A stretch of DNA of 64,000 nucleotides from Pyrenula massariospora (lineage: Eukaryota; Ascomycota; Eurotiomycetes; Pyrenulales; Pyrenulaceae): positions 1,550,001 to 1,614,000 of the forward strand of contig JAGFMI010000001.1 in NCBI GenBank assembly GCA_021030905.1. The letters run 5' to 3'. The notes under the pieces are model-generated. The model was given only the letters and a program-made list of their open reading frames with translations, ran no database searches and was not told the origin of the DNA. The position numbers and the translations under genes are program-made. This document shows positions 23,005-33,885 of the stretch, piece by piece (the first letter of the stretch is position 1; every line of letters starts with the position of its first letter).

Positions 23005-25320
23005 ATGGAGAAAGATGTGGCGTATCAAATGCCCCTGAGATGGAGAGCAGAGAAAGGGCCGTCAAAACACAAGTCATCTAAACAGTAGGTCGTCCTCTTT
23101 GTTTTCGTCATGATCGAAAGTGCTCAATTTGTGATCTTCTTCACGGCTAGCCTTCATTATCTCCGATTCTTCGAGTCTAGCACTTGGACCCTTTCGTGCT
23201 TGTGCGAGCTAATGGGCCTTAAAAGCAAACTGGTGCCACTAGCCCATGCTCTCGCTCTAACGCAAGATCTATTTCCCGCATTGCTATTGTTTGAAATCTT
23301 ATTTGCTCACAAAATGTTGTACTGAGTCAATTTCTGCAGGTATAAGCCTGGAAATGGAACAGATCGAGAAGTCTGCCCGCCGTTGAAATTCGTCAGTATC
23401 ACATCAAGGTCATTGCATGGGCTGCATGATGAAGAGGAACAGAAACGCATTCGGATGCACGTGATGAACAACCACATCAGGCATAAAGCAACACCCAGCA
23501 CAGACTCAATCATGATTGCCGCTCCGGCACCTATATCTGGATACAGGTCAAAGTTTAGACTACCCGGCGCAAAGAAACGCAAATCACGGAATGCCCCGGC
23601 TACCAAAGACACGCATAGCGTTTCGGCCGGCCGTAAAGATGGGAGTAGCCCTGTGGATGCCTCTATTAAAGCCAAAGATTATCCGAATCAATCGGCGAAA
23701 GAGCAAGATGTGGCAGAAGTGGCACGGGAATCTCAAACGCCTAATCTGTCTCTGCTCCAAACCACATGCCAAGAAGGGTTCAATATGAGAGAGCTATCTG
23801 CGTATCTGCCCATCACAGTATCACAAATGACGATGGAGTTGCTCGACTTTTGTAAGCCTTTTCTTCTTTGTTTTCTGCTTAGTATCGCATAAATGCTCTC
23901 ACCAATTCAAACAATTTGGAAGGCGTAATTTCTTTTTCCATGTGATCTCAACAATGCTGATAAAGACCTACATTATCAATGTAGATAGGTCCAATGTTCC
24001 TCACCACCCCCTCACGGTCAGCCCAGAGCTCTCCTCTTTCGCCTTTATAGCGACATCAAGCGCAATGCTTAACGCCATGCTTGCTCTTGTTGCGCTACGC
24101 TGTACGTTTGCAATGAATCTCACTCCCTCAAAGTGTTTCTATTACCATCGAGGAGAGGCAATAAGGCTCATCATCGAGAAGATCAGCAAACCGGATTGTG
24201 AGAATAGAGTTGGTGATGAGACAATAGGTGCAGTGGCACTCTTGATGACCGGCGATCAGTACACTTGCATTGATGACAGCGTTCAAATAAGTCACCTGAG
24301 TGGACTGAAGAGAATGGTAGACGTAAGAGGTGGGTTGAAGGGGCTAGAGGGAAAGGAACAGGTAGTGTTGAAGAGTATGGTCGAATGTAAGTCAAGACAT
24401 GGATATTTTTTAATAATCTGGGCACTTGCAACTATCATGAGTCACCTTACCCTTCCAAAACTCTATCGAAATTTGACATTGTCTTACTGCTAGGGGCGGA
24501 CCTCAACAATGCCGCCTTACTCGATAGGACTCCTCTGATCTATCGACCAACATATGTGGAACCGGCACACGAACCTGAGCATGCCGAAAATATTTCCAGA
24601 GAAGATAATCCCCTCCTGAGTCCGCCATATTCCGACAGAGACGGCGAGCTTGGCTCGCAAATACCTCTACACCTTCGCCACGTCTTCATCCCCCTCCGAG
24701 CCCTCTGCACAAAACAAGCATCCATCCACCGATTTCTTCACCGCGGCAAATGCTCAGAGCTTCGGCACCATGATTCGGCTGCCTCGCCGGTTGCATGTCC
24801 TGGATTTAGCAATGGTCTCGCCAAGATTGAATGGGAGATCCTCCATCTTGGTCGATCAGATGGATACGAGAAAGATGAATCTCTGATCATAGACAGAGCC
24901 TGTCGATATGCGGCGCTCATCTTCACTTACCTAGCGCTTCGACGATTGCCAACAGAGGCAGACTACTACAGGAAGTTCGTCATGAGGCTGAAGGAATGTA
25001 TGGATATTTTGCTTTCCAATCGTCTCTTTGTTGGTCCTCTTCCCCTGTGGCTGCTGGTCAATGGGTGGATGGGCTGCAACCCTAAGAAGAGAGAGGAAGA
25101 TCGGAGATGGTTCCATGGGAAGATTTCAGAGATGTGTCGCTTGATGAGTGTCACTACGGAGGACAGGCTTGAGGAAGAATTGAGAAGCATTGTTTGGCCA
25201 GAGAAACCACTATTCCAGGACCAATCAGACGAGCTTAAGCAAGACCTGGGGATGACTGAAAACAGTCATACGTCGTCTCGAAGACCTGTTCCTCGATGGA
25301 ACCACAACGATACGGACTAA
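23005..25320 (+). CDS. Fungal transcription factor, PF11951 (Fungal_trans_2) type without a visible zinc cluster
   Basis: The best model has exons 23005-23084, 23340-23851, 23985-24386 and 24494-25320, giving 606 aa. The first exon is the least certain; it was chosen because its GTAGGT donor joins in phase to the CAG acceptor before YKPGNGTD. LKFVSITSRSLHGLHDEEEQKRIRMHVMNNHIRHK matches the conserved N-terminal block of short PF11951 proteins (FVNVTxPSxxxxxxxxxxVRSHVMRxxxxxxR). A basic region (GAKKRKSRN) follows. The body shows LDFYRSNVPHHPLT, a later YHRGEAIRLI helix, GLKRMVDVRGGL and WADL, as in the regulatory domain. No C6 zinc cluster is seen, which is common for this subgroup. Its targets are unknown. 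The intron at 23852-23984 was chosen because it restores the LDFY motif. Confidence 0.82.
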
Positions 25321-25782
25321 TATGGGACAGAGACCGCGTTTGAGAACTCTAGATCTACCAATGCAGTACGGTAAGCTATCCGTTATCTTTTCATTCAAAA
25401 CTTCAACTAAGGAGATTCCCAGCCTTTTTTTTAAGGGCGATAATTCTTTTACCTGTGACCCAACAATTACCCTGACAAAGCTTTCCAGGGAGGAACCCTC
25501 TCAGCGCTCAAAAGCAACTCGATATTGTCATAGTTGCACTCCTTAACAAATCAAAGCAATCGAAAGGCCTCTCTGAGGCTGAACGCCGGTCAACTGATCC
25601 ACGCCCTTAGTGTGCAAGCAATTCAAGGCTTCCGCAATTGCCGTTGCAGTCCAAGCTCACTTTGTGCCTCGAACGATACTCTTGAGTGCTCTACCCACTC
25701 TAATGGCGTTCGCACATGCTCCATACGATCATTGAGAGTGCACATTCCTAGAAGTCAATCGCCCTTTGACCTCCATTTTACA
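25321..25782. other. Intergenic spacer
   Basis: This 462-bp stretch follows the regulator's stop. An open frame at 25534-25818 runs into the possible small gene downstream, but I could not support an earlier exon. Nothing else was recognised. Confidence 0.4.
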
Positions 25783-26179
25783 ATGTCTACAGGTCCTCTA
25801 CCACTACACGACCTGTGAGTCTCATGCTGGTATCCGAAGAATCTGCCCTCAGAACATTTGCGCAGCGGCTCCATCCTATAGAAATGTAGATCCAGTCCGT
25901 GTGATGACCCCTTCTCTCCGGCTACGCTAAAATTGCAGTGCACACGGCCGAAGGAACCCGGAGGGAGCCAAGGACCAACCTGAGAGTGGCGGCAATTACA
26001 TCAGCCATGACAAGGCTCACTTCGGCAGCCTTGCATATAGCGTGCCAGCCACGCAGCTACCCCAATACCGATAGAATCACACGGCGCGCGAGCAGCTCTA
26101 CCGAGACACTAACATTTTGCAGGGGCAGATGCGTCGGGATCGCGAAACCAGGCAGACGAAAACTCGAGATGGTGTCTAA
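25783..26179 (+). CDS. Possible small gene, 63 aa, unknown function
   Basis: Tentative three-exon model: 25783-25814, 25939-26041 and 26123-26179. The first intron has GTGAGT and an acceptor preceded by a CTAAA-type branch site; the second has a weaker GTGCCA donor but a strong CACTAAC...TTTTGCAG end. The spliced frame reads MSTGPLPLHDL, then AHGRRNPEGAKDQPESGGN, then HDKAHFGSLAYS and a basic tail of MRRDRETRQTKTRDG. Without the second intron, the frame meets a TAG but stays protein-like beyond it (NHTAREQLYRDTNILQ), so a host pseudogene is equally possible. Another open frame near 26209-26337 reads EEIAREASRPEYYDTATKDG and may belong to an alternative last exon. I do not recognise the family. 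Confidence 0.3.
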
Positions 26180-26818
26180 GGTCAGCTAACGAAGTACTGT
26201 ATATGCTAGGCATGAAGAAATCGCCAGGGAGGCCAGCCGGCCAGAATATTATGACACTGCCACGAAAGATGGAAGAGACACCGAATTCTCCATACAGAAC
26301 GCCGACGGTGACGACATCCCAATCCTCATCGTGAAATGAACCCGCTGGATCCACCGCGCCGTCCTCCCAGCACGACATTTAGACGCTTTCGAACGTGCTG
26401 GTATGGAAATGGACCGTGTACAGTACATGAGCTGCTCTCCATCGACGTTCGGAGCCGAAGAACACTCTAGAAGATTCTTCCGGTGTGTCTAGGGCTTGCT
26501 CGAGGGGAAGTATGCAGCAGATGGACTGTTGTATCTTCCGGGATGCAGAGTACAGGCGAGACGGTCAAGTGTGCAGTTGTCGGTTTTCTGTCTCTTTAGC
26601 ACTTTACGGGTGTGGGATTCTCTGGGCAATAGGGGGTATGTTGGTGGCTTTATGCGCTCTGCGCGGACAATAGTTATGAGGTGGTATTTACTTCTGGTAG
26701 CTACTTTGACTTCCACGTTTCGAGACAAGGAGTTTCGAGGCGTCTCCAAGCCAGGAGGGATTTGTTGCTTATATCGAACAAATTTAAGTTTATTTCATGA
26801 GGATTTAACCGGGCTGCT
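26180..26818. other. Spacer between the possible small gene and UTP6
   Basis: This 639-bp stretch includes the unassigned protein-like frame around 26209-26337 and a minus-strand open frame at 26109-26378. Beyond about 26400 nothing looks coding. The right end holds the UTP6 3' region. Confidence 0.35.
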
Positions 26819-28078
26819 CTACCCTTCCTTACCCAGCTGCTTCAAGGTAGCTTTTACGACTTTGCGCAGCGCAGGGTCTAGTGATTCCTGCTCGAGAAGC
26901 TCACCAAGCCATTTAGACATGTTAGCTCTAAACTCCTTTTTGTCGTCTTCTGTTCTCAGTTGTGCTGTGTACACCTTCAATCGGCTCAGAGCCTGACCTA
27001 ACGCCTTCGGAAAACCCGGAGAGGAGACCTCAAACCCCAGGATTGGAGCTTTTACGTGCCAAAACTGCGTTAGTGGGTCTTTCGGAGAGGTGTGGAGGAG
27101 AGTTTCGAGGATATGGTCGAGGATGTTGTGGAGACAGGGAAGATCTGCGAACTCCGAGAGAAGGTCGAGAAATGTATGGCCAATTTCAGTAGGCGATGAG
27201 GGAAACTGCTTCATGCAGGCGTCAAAAATAGCGATTGGAATAGCGCCAGAGAGAGCTGGCGTATCTCTCAGATTCTTAAGTGCGGTATCGTCAAGGTCAT
27301 GCTTTCCAGTTGGTTCCGGGGCAATGTCTTCATGACTGATTACTGATAATGCCACGATATCGGCGTCGCCTTCTAGACTCGCTGATGGTACGGGTTCAAG
27401 CCTCTCGTCATTGGCGTCTATCCCGAGTATTCTCTTCCTCGCGGCAACCTTGCTCGCATACATCAATTCCAGCTTCGCGTACTCCAACCACATCACCTTC
27501 GAGGATCTGCAAAATCTTAGGCCTCGTTGCATGTAGCTCCTAGCTTCTGTCATGTCCGCGTTTTCTTCCATCGCAAACCCGGCCGCATAAATCCACAGTT
27601 CCGGTTTGGCTGGATGCATCCTTAGCGCACTGGTTAGAATTTGCGAGACCTTCTTGAACGCCTTTTGCCTCCTCGCATATTCAACATGTTGTATCCACAA
27701 ATCCAAATCTCCAGGAAACTTGCGAGTGGCTCGGTCTAGGAGGAAGAAGACCCTACGTTGGCCGGCATGAGAGGGGTTTTTGACGCCCAGGCGTTTGGCA
27801 CGTTTGCGACGGAGGGATTCAATGTTGAGCTCGTAGGTGATGTAGTGAGCGTAAGTGGAGGGACAGGCATCGCGCGAGTTGATGGTATGTTCGTAAGTGG
27901 AGCGGCGTTTGGTAATGGTTTGGATTTCTGACTGCAGGAGAGGTCAGAGGGTAGGTAGGGAAGATGGAGAAGGGAGTGGACGATATGCCTTGGAGAAGAG
28001 GCCCTTCTTTTCCCAGTCGCGGAGCTCGGGTACAGACTGTTCAAGATAAAATCGAGCTTTGTCACTTGCGCCGGACAT
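26819..28078 (-). CDS. UTP6: U3 snoRNP-associated protein Utp6
   Basis: Utp6 is a subunit of the UTP-B complex of the small-subunit processome and is needed for 18S rRNA maturation in the nucleolus. Two exons (28078-27989, 27931-26819) give 400 aa, close to the usual fungal length. The N-terminus (SDKARFYLEQSVPELRDWEKKGLFSK then SEIQTITKRRSTYEHTI) is the conserved Utp6 domain. HAT repeats follow: ATRKFPGDLDLWIQHVEYARR, SALRMHPAKPELWIYAAGFA and MQRGLRFCRSSKVMWLEYAKLEL. The intron at 27932-27988 has no GT donor at the required point; AAG|GCATAT joins FSK to SEIQ in frame with a CTGCAG acceptor, so it appears to be a GC-AG intron. The gene is head to head with CWH43. Confidence 0.95.
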
Positions 28079-28416
28079 TGTGTGGCTGTCCGCCCTGTTG
28101 AGCAGGTATCTCAGGTCTATAACCACAGTCTGTTCTAGTATAAATTTATTTTCAGTGTGGAGAAATCGATAACCGTCGCTGCGCTCCCCGCAGTGCCTAC
28201 GCTGACTACGTTAAACCGAATTAGTAAAGACATTTAGACGCGGACGCGCTCGGAAAAAGCTCCTGATGATTGGTGTTAGTAAACGGCCTCTGATCCTTCC
28301 AGCTCGAAGTCTCCTGTCTTCGCAAGCAATATGTTTTGAGGGTTCATTGAACGCTTCCGCTCTTTGGTTTCTTTTCTTCATCTTCATGCTCTGCTTCTTC
28401 AGATAAATTCTTCGAG
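28079..28416. promoter_or_regulatory. Bidirectional promoter of UTP6 and CWH43
   Basis: Only 338 bp separate the two start codons, so both transcripts must start within this stretch. It contains short AT-rich patches (for example around 28138-28150) and no coding frame. Confidence 0.7.
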
Positions 28417-31400
28417 ATGGCTCCAAAGTTCAAGGATGGTGATACTGTGGTTTCGGTAAGCCAATTCTTCGGCCATCCCACCACTTCAAAATGCTCATGA
28501 ACCATAGGTCAATGGCAAATGGATCTCGTGGGCCCATACAGCGGTCGCATATACAGCGTTTCTCGGAGCATTAATGGTTGGCTGCTGGCTGCATTACCAC
28601 AAGATCGTACAAAATGAACACTACGGCTACCCTGACGAGTGGTTTCCCTCCGTCTCCTCGACCATCGGCGATAGGTACCCGGAAAGATCAGTCTTCATGA
28701 TCTTCATTGCCATCACATCTGGCCCTCGATTCATGCTTGTCTTTCTATGGTACATTTTGACCGCCCGACCGAACTCTAGCCTTCCAAAGTTTGTGGCAGC
28801 GACAGGTGTATTTCGCACACTGACCTGTGGTGGCTGGACGTATATAACATCAACAGACGACCATGATTGGCATGATATCTTCATGATTTCCTATCTGGTA
28901 GCGACGTTACCCTGGACTTTGGGTTGCCTGGCACTAAGTCCGAACAATCCACGAGCTGTAAAATATCGGAAAATACTTGCGAGCCTCTTTTTTGGTACCT
29001 TAGTACCTCTAATCTACTTTTTCATTCAACATAAAGTCCACAAAGTTGCCGGAGGTTAGATGATCAAGACTAATGATAACGGAAATCAGGGCTGACAAAT
29101 TTAGCTTACACAATCTATTCTTTCTTCGAATGGTCTCTCATCTTATTTGATGTCGGGTTTGATGCTGTTACGGCACTTGATTTTGAAAGCTTTGAGCTTG
29201 TGGTCAAAGATATCAAAGGCGCTGCACGAGGGTATGTCCATTGGCTCCCGAGATAAACATGTATGGGTAGCACACGAACAGTCCCTGGAACGTTCAGTCT
29301 GACCTTTGCTACTCGTAGAAGCTCTAAGCAAGTGAAGGACACAGTTCTAGATGATGAGTAGGCCACCACGACGTTTCCTTGATTTCGGCAAGGCTTCTAA
29401 TAAGGGCACAGAAAACATCGTCCAGTTGCGGAGACGTTCGGCAGGGGATTCACATGGCCCGAATTAATTGATGCTGCCGCAGATGTCTACAATGGCTACG
29501 TTTTTTGGTCTATCCTTACCTCTCTGGCGTTACTGGTTTGGTGTAAGTGCTCTACTCCTTCTCGGCGCTTCCTGCTAGCCGTGTTCGAAACGAATGCTGA
29601 AAGATACTAATTTCGAAGATTTTCCACTTTGGCACATGGGGATATCAGGCTACGAAGCCTTGATCATGACAACGGTGTCGCCATTTCTTCTAGTTGTTCC
29701 TTTCTTCCGTTCTCTTACCATGAAGAATTTGCGCTGGGTGCACCTGAGCTCTCTTGCTGGTTTGGTGGCGTGGAATGTAAAAGATCCGGCAAACCGTGCG
29801 TTCACAGTTGGATTTGCCGTGTCGATGACATGTTTGGCCTGGTCTGCTACGTTTCACTCGAAGATCAATCTTGAATCACGTGTGATGGCCTGGTCTATCG
29901 GCCTGATCCTGTCCAGCATCTCCAAATTCGCCAATCACACCAACAATCCCATTTGGCCTATTATGAATTCTACGAATGGCGGGTGGAACAAACTGGGCCT
30001 GTTGCTGGCAGTGCTTTCGGTTCTACGATCGACGAGACCCTCGACTATGAACGTCAATGATGCATTACCGTCAAAAGGTAGAAAAGGATCTGCAGTTATG
30101 GCCGGCCTTGGGCTCGGAGGACTGTTCTTTGGCCTGCATTCGCTCCTCTCTGACTCTAGTACGATGATATTATGGGTCTGGGAAGGCTATCCAGTTCGTG
30201 GACCTCTATCAGTCCCGCATGGAGCCTGGACCATTTCCACTATGTCCATTGGACTCCTTCTTGGGATTTTCTTCCCTAGGCTTATGGGATCTTGGACTGC
30301 TTACGGACTTGGGGCCTTTGGCGCAGCGATCTTGACCAAGTACAGTAACTGGTTTGGATATTATGGCGCACTAGTGCTGACTACCTATTTAATGGCAATG
30401 GCGCCAGTCCTAATTACCTCAGCTGTTCAGCACTCCCCTGCAAGCACTTTCGGCCTTGGCTTTTTCGTGTACAACTTCTTAGTGTTGTTCCATGTATGGG
30501 TCGTGGCGTATGCTTTTGTGCCTGGAGGACCGCTTGTCCGCGAGCACACTGACTGGGTGATGATAACTACAATGCTATTGATCGGCGCTGGCGTATTCTC
30601 GGCGCTTCAAACGAATGCCGGAAATGTGGCCCGGAAAACGAAGTCGTTCGTCTCAGGCCGCAGATCACGATCATATCATGTCTACGTTTTACTCGGTCTA
30701 CAGCTGCTTTCCGCTTCCATTGCCTACCTACGATTTCCCAGTTACAACTACGACCCTTATCACAAAGACGAGAAACTGGTGACGGCTGGTATATGGACGA
30801 TCCACTTCTCTCTTGATAATGATATGTGGTCGTCCGAACGGCGAATGCGTGAGGCTATCAAGGACCTGGAGCTTGACGTGGTTGGCCTGCTTGAAAGCGA
30901 TAACCAAAGAATTATTATGGGAAACCGTGACTTCACTCAATATCTGGCTGAAGACCTTGGCATGTACGTCGATTACGGTCCAGGCCCAAATAAACACACA
31001 TGGGGATCAGCCTTGCTTTCCAAGTTCCCGATCTTGAACTCAACACATCATTTGTTGCCCTCCCCGGTCGGAGAGTTGGCTCCCGCCGTTCACGCAACGT
31101 TAGACATGTATGGAGAACACGTGGATGTCTTCGTGTTCCATTCTGGGCAGGAGGAAGATCCAGAAGATAGACGCCTTCAATCTGAATATCTTGCGAAATT
31201 GATGGGAGAAAGTCCGCGCCCATCGATTTTGCTCAGCTATCTGGTTACGACACCCAAAGAAGGGAATTACAACACCTATGTGAGTGAGCAGAGTGGAATG
31301 AAAGACATTGATTCGAGCGACTGGGATAGATGGTGTGAGTATGTACTCTACAAAGGCTTGAAGAGGACGGGTTATGCTAGGGTCAGTCGAGGAACTATCA

Positions 31401-31576
31401 CAGATACAGAAATCCAGTTAGGCAAGTTCGTGGTAGGACAGCCGGCTGCAGAGACGGATGAGCGCATCTCGGAGGATCAGGTACCCGCCGGCCTACGGTT
31501 CCCAGCGATGTTCAGAGGCGACGGTGTTCGGGGCCATCGGTACCACGTTTTCGACGAGCCAAGATATTATGCATGA
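28417..31576 (+). CDS. CWH43: Cwh43, GPI-anchor lipid remodelling protein
   Basis: Cwh43 replaces diacylglycerol with ceramide in GPI anchors in the ER. Six exons (28417-28455, 28508-29054, 29105-29231, 29319-29357, 29412-29542, 29619-31576) join in frame to 946 aa. The N-terminal part is a multi-pass Frag1/PGAP2-like region (VNGKWISWAHTAVAYTAFLG, then YPDEWFPSVSSTIGDRYPER). The middle has many membrane segments starting with VYNGYVFWSILTSLALLVWY and FPLWHMGISGYEALI. The last 300 residues form an exonuclease/endonuclease/phosphatase-like domain: TIHFSLDNDMW, VVGLLESDNQRI, GPNKHTWGSALLSKFPI and VFVFHSG. The fourth exon is only 39 nt. The remodelling of wall-protein anchors fits with the FKS1 and LCB1 genes elsewhere in the window. 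Confidence 0.95.
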
Positions 31577-31989
31577 GAATAAGTAAGTAGATAGAGTATC
31601 CCTCTACCTGAGACGTCGATCGGAGTGCTCGCTGTATTTGTGTTCGACGTATTTTTAAGGTCGCTTCAAGCCCGCTTTTGCATTCTTTGGAGGGTCGATA
31701 TGGATCACCAGTTGCTACATTTCTCTTGCAGCTATGCCTTGAATCACAGTGACAGTGTAGGGGAGGGATACTACCAGATCTGGTGCTGTACTGCGGCGGA
31801 ACAGGCCGCGCTCTGCCCCACCAGGTTGCAGGCTGAGCTTGTCCCTTATCTGTTACTCCAACTTCCCCACCATCCAGGATTCCTTCAAGGTCAAGTTGTG
31901 TTTCTTACAAAAACCCAACTACTTCAATCCCTTGCTTCAGGTGTCTCTTTTCCATTTCCTCTGCTGTATCTGATACTGGCAAACCCTTA
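31577..31989. promoter_or_regulatory. Spacer and leader of the next gene
   Basis: This stretch lies between two co-oriented genes. An open frame at 31625-31990 covers almost all of it and its stop overlaps the next start codon by one base (TAATG). Its sequence is not protein-like in composition, so I treat it as a chance or upstream frame. Confidence 0.4.
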
Positions 31990-32679
31990 ATGACGATGCC
32001 TCCCCCGAGTTCCTCCACCACACGAGTCACAAGCCGCGCAGTAAAGGTACCTCGACGGGATGTCCATTCCACATCATCTCCGGCTCCACTGGGGCGTCGA
32101 CGTAGTGCCCGTCACAAGAACAGGAACAGCTTCACCGAGAGCCTCGAATCTGGATCTTCTTCTACGTCATCCCCCAGATTGTCATCATACTCATCTTCGC
32201 CAGATGATACCATCGATGCCAGAACCTCTTCATCCTCAAGCCAAGACCCATCTCGAAACAGCTTCTCGTCACTCTTCGGAGCCTCTCAAGATACGGAACA
32301 GGCTATTACGCCATCTTCTATAGCCAAGGGAAAGGGCAAAGCTATGGAAGATGATACCAATCACCTTCCTCCTCCCAATACACTACCATTACTTTGCCCT
32401 ATCCGGCAGAGCCCTTTAGGTCCGGCCATGCAGTCCAGCGACACGTATAAATCAATCAACTTGCATGCCTCTGATCCCGACGAACCACCTCGACTCATCA
32501 CTTTCACAAAGTACGGCCAAGGCTTTTCATGGAACGAAGAGGTCTTTCTCCCCAACTATCTGATTGGCAGATATTCGCGTGGGCGGCGGAAGCAGTACAA
32601 TGGCGACATGGGAGAGGAAGAGGTTGAAACAGTTGATATCCTTGTCAGTGACGAGGAGGCGGATAAGATGTTACCTTAA
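31990..32679 (+). CDS. Conserved fungal protein of unknown function, 229 aa
   Basis: This is a single-exon gene; a second Met two codons in could also be the start. The first half is basic, then Ser-rich and disordered (VPRRDVHSTSS, RRRSARHKNRNSF, long Ser runs). The last 100 residues look conserved: LPLLCPIRQSPLGPAMQSSD, DEPPRLITFTKYGQGFSWN and EEVFLPNYLIGRYSRGRRKQ. I recall similar short C-terminal blocks in other ascomycete hypothetical proteins, but no function. There is no signal peptide or membrane segment. The basic region could be a nuclear localisation signal. Confidence 0.7.
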   Translation: MTMPPPSSSTTRVTSRAVKVPRRDVHSTSSPAPLGRRRSARHKNRNSFTESLESGSSSTSSPRLSSYSSSPDDTIDARTSSSSSQDPSRNSFSSLFGASQDTEQAITPSSIAKGKGKAMEDDTNHLPPPNTLPLLCPIRQSPLGPAMQSSDTYKSINLHASDPDEPPRLITFTKYGQGFSWNEEVFLPNYLIGRYSRGRRKQYNGDMGEEEVETVDILVSDEEADKMLP

Positions 32680-33235
32680 CGTGACAAACGAAATGCATGG
32701 CATGGATGGGCAATTGAAACACCGGCTGCATTGTTGAAATCGCGCACAGAAGCATGGACGGCGCTGGCTATGGACTTTCAATACCAGGAATGCAGTTCCA
32801 TCGCAATTTATGGGGAGACTGGAAGACGGCGTTCTCATGGCGTGGATTATAGGTCCATTAGCAAGAAGGGTGGTGGCTAACATTGGCTTGGGCAACGGCG
32901 TGGAATGATAGGACCTCCCTCAACCTGGCCAGCAGAGTGATTTGAACATAATGGCATCCTATTTAATCTCCTATGCTTCTGCGTAGCGACTGATCTTCTT
33001 CCTTCTGTTCAAAGATGTTAGGCCACCCAGTCCTGTGCTTCTAACATTTGGATTCCCCATCCACGGTGCGAGGTAATTTGAGTAGCTTCGGCAATGGCAC
33101 CTGGGGTGAGCAGTGAGTAGGGACTGTAGAGTCCGAATCAAATGTAGGCGATAGCGAGCCGAAACATGCTTCAAGGTTTGATAGGGGACGTTGTAGAGTG
33201 GGGAGTAGTAGGCACGACCCAGCATGGCTCATCGC
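32680..33235. other. Convergent 3' spacer
   Basis: This 556-bp stretch separates the stop of the unknown gene from the stop of MDM35. Frames here have no recognisable motif. Confidence 0.5.
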
Positions 33236-33580
33236 TCATTGTTTCCTCAAGTATTCAGCATCGCTTTCCCTGCTACCTTCTCGTGCTTCTGCAAGCATCT
33301 TGTCGATTCCTCTGTCACTCAGAGCTTTCTGTTACTTCTCTTAGCAAGACTGCAGAGCCGCAGATGCCGACCTGACGTACCGTCAAACAGCTTTTGTACT
33401 TTTTCATCAACGGCTCGCAATCATCTTTGGTGGACTTCCCTGGTAAGTACTCTTTTCTGTTAGCATCCTTTGAGTCATGGAAATCCCTTCCGAGCACCTA
33501 CCCTCACTGAACCATTTCAGGAAGCATTTATCGTATGCTTCTTTAACGTCATTGCACTCTGGCTCAAGGGAAGCTGACAT
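33236..33580 (-). CDS. MDM35: Mdm35/TRIAP1, intermembrane-space partner of Ups lipid-transfer proteins
   Basis: Mdm35 binds Ups1/Ups2 in the mitochondrial intermembrane space and supports phosphatidic acid and phosphatidylserine transfer for cardiolipin and PE synthesis. Three short exons (33580-33502, 33439-33381, 33328-33236) give 76 aa. Twin CX9C motifs are exact: C-NDVKEAYDK-C and C-EPLMKKYKS-C. FLKWFSEGKSTKDDCEPL and KALSDRGIDKMLAEAREG are typical of the family. The introns are 62 and 52 nt with good GTAGGT and GTACGT donors. The gene is broken into pieces too small for simple frame finding, so it is easily missed. It shares a 305-bp promoter region with RRP6. Confidence 0.95.
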
Positions 33581-33885
33581 TACCCTCGGCTCGCTTCGCC
33601 GCAGATCCCAGCCTACCCAGCGACTTTGAGGAAGCACACTCACAGGATCGCAAGGCCTTATTCAAGATCAAGTTCGCACTACTTGACCTTAGGCAATTCT
33701 CCAATCCTTGCGCTACAGCAAACGAAGCGTTAGGACATATACGGAAGGTTTTCCGGAGTGCGTCCAGATATTTCTTCGTCCCGGCCATGAACAACAAACC
33801 AAATGGCAAACCTGGCCCATGCCATCTCCCATCCCGCCTGGGTAATGCCCATGGCAGTCGACGTTCTACGAAGCTACAAGATAAC
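33581..33885. promoter_or_regulatory. Bidirectional promoter of MDM35 and RRP6
   Basis: The two start codons are 305 bp apart in opposite directions. The last 99 bp are also open in frame with RRP6 (from ATG 33787), so a longer RRP6 N-terminus is possible, though family alignment favours the later start. Confidence 0.65.

Noticed and set aside
23005-23400. Zn2Cys6 DNA-binding cluster in the PF11951-type protein
   Set aside because: No C-x2-C-x6-C pattern was found in any frame upstream or in the first exons.
23852-23882. 31-nt GT-AG segment in the regulator as an intron
   Set aside because: Too short for splicing; the 133-nt intron to 23984 restores a conserved LDFY motif.
31625-31990. 121-codon frame whose stop overlaps the next start
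   Set aside because: Looks like a leader by position, with no motif; at most an upstream frame.
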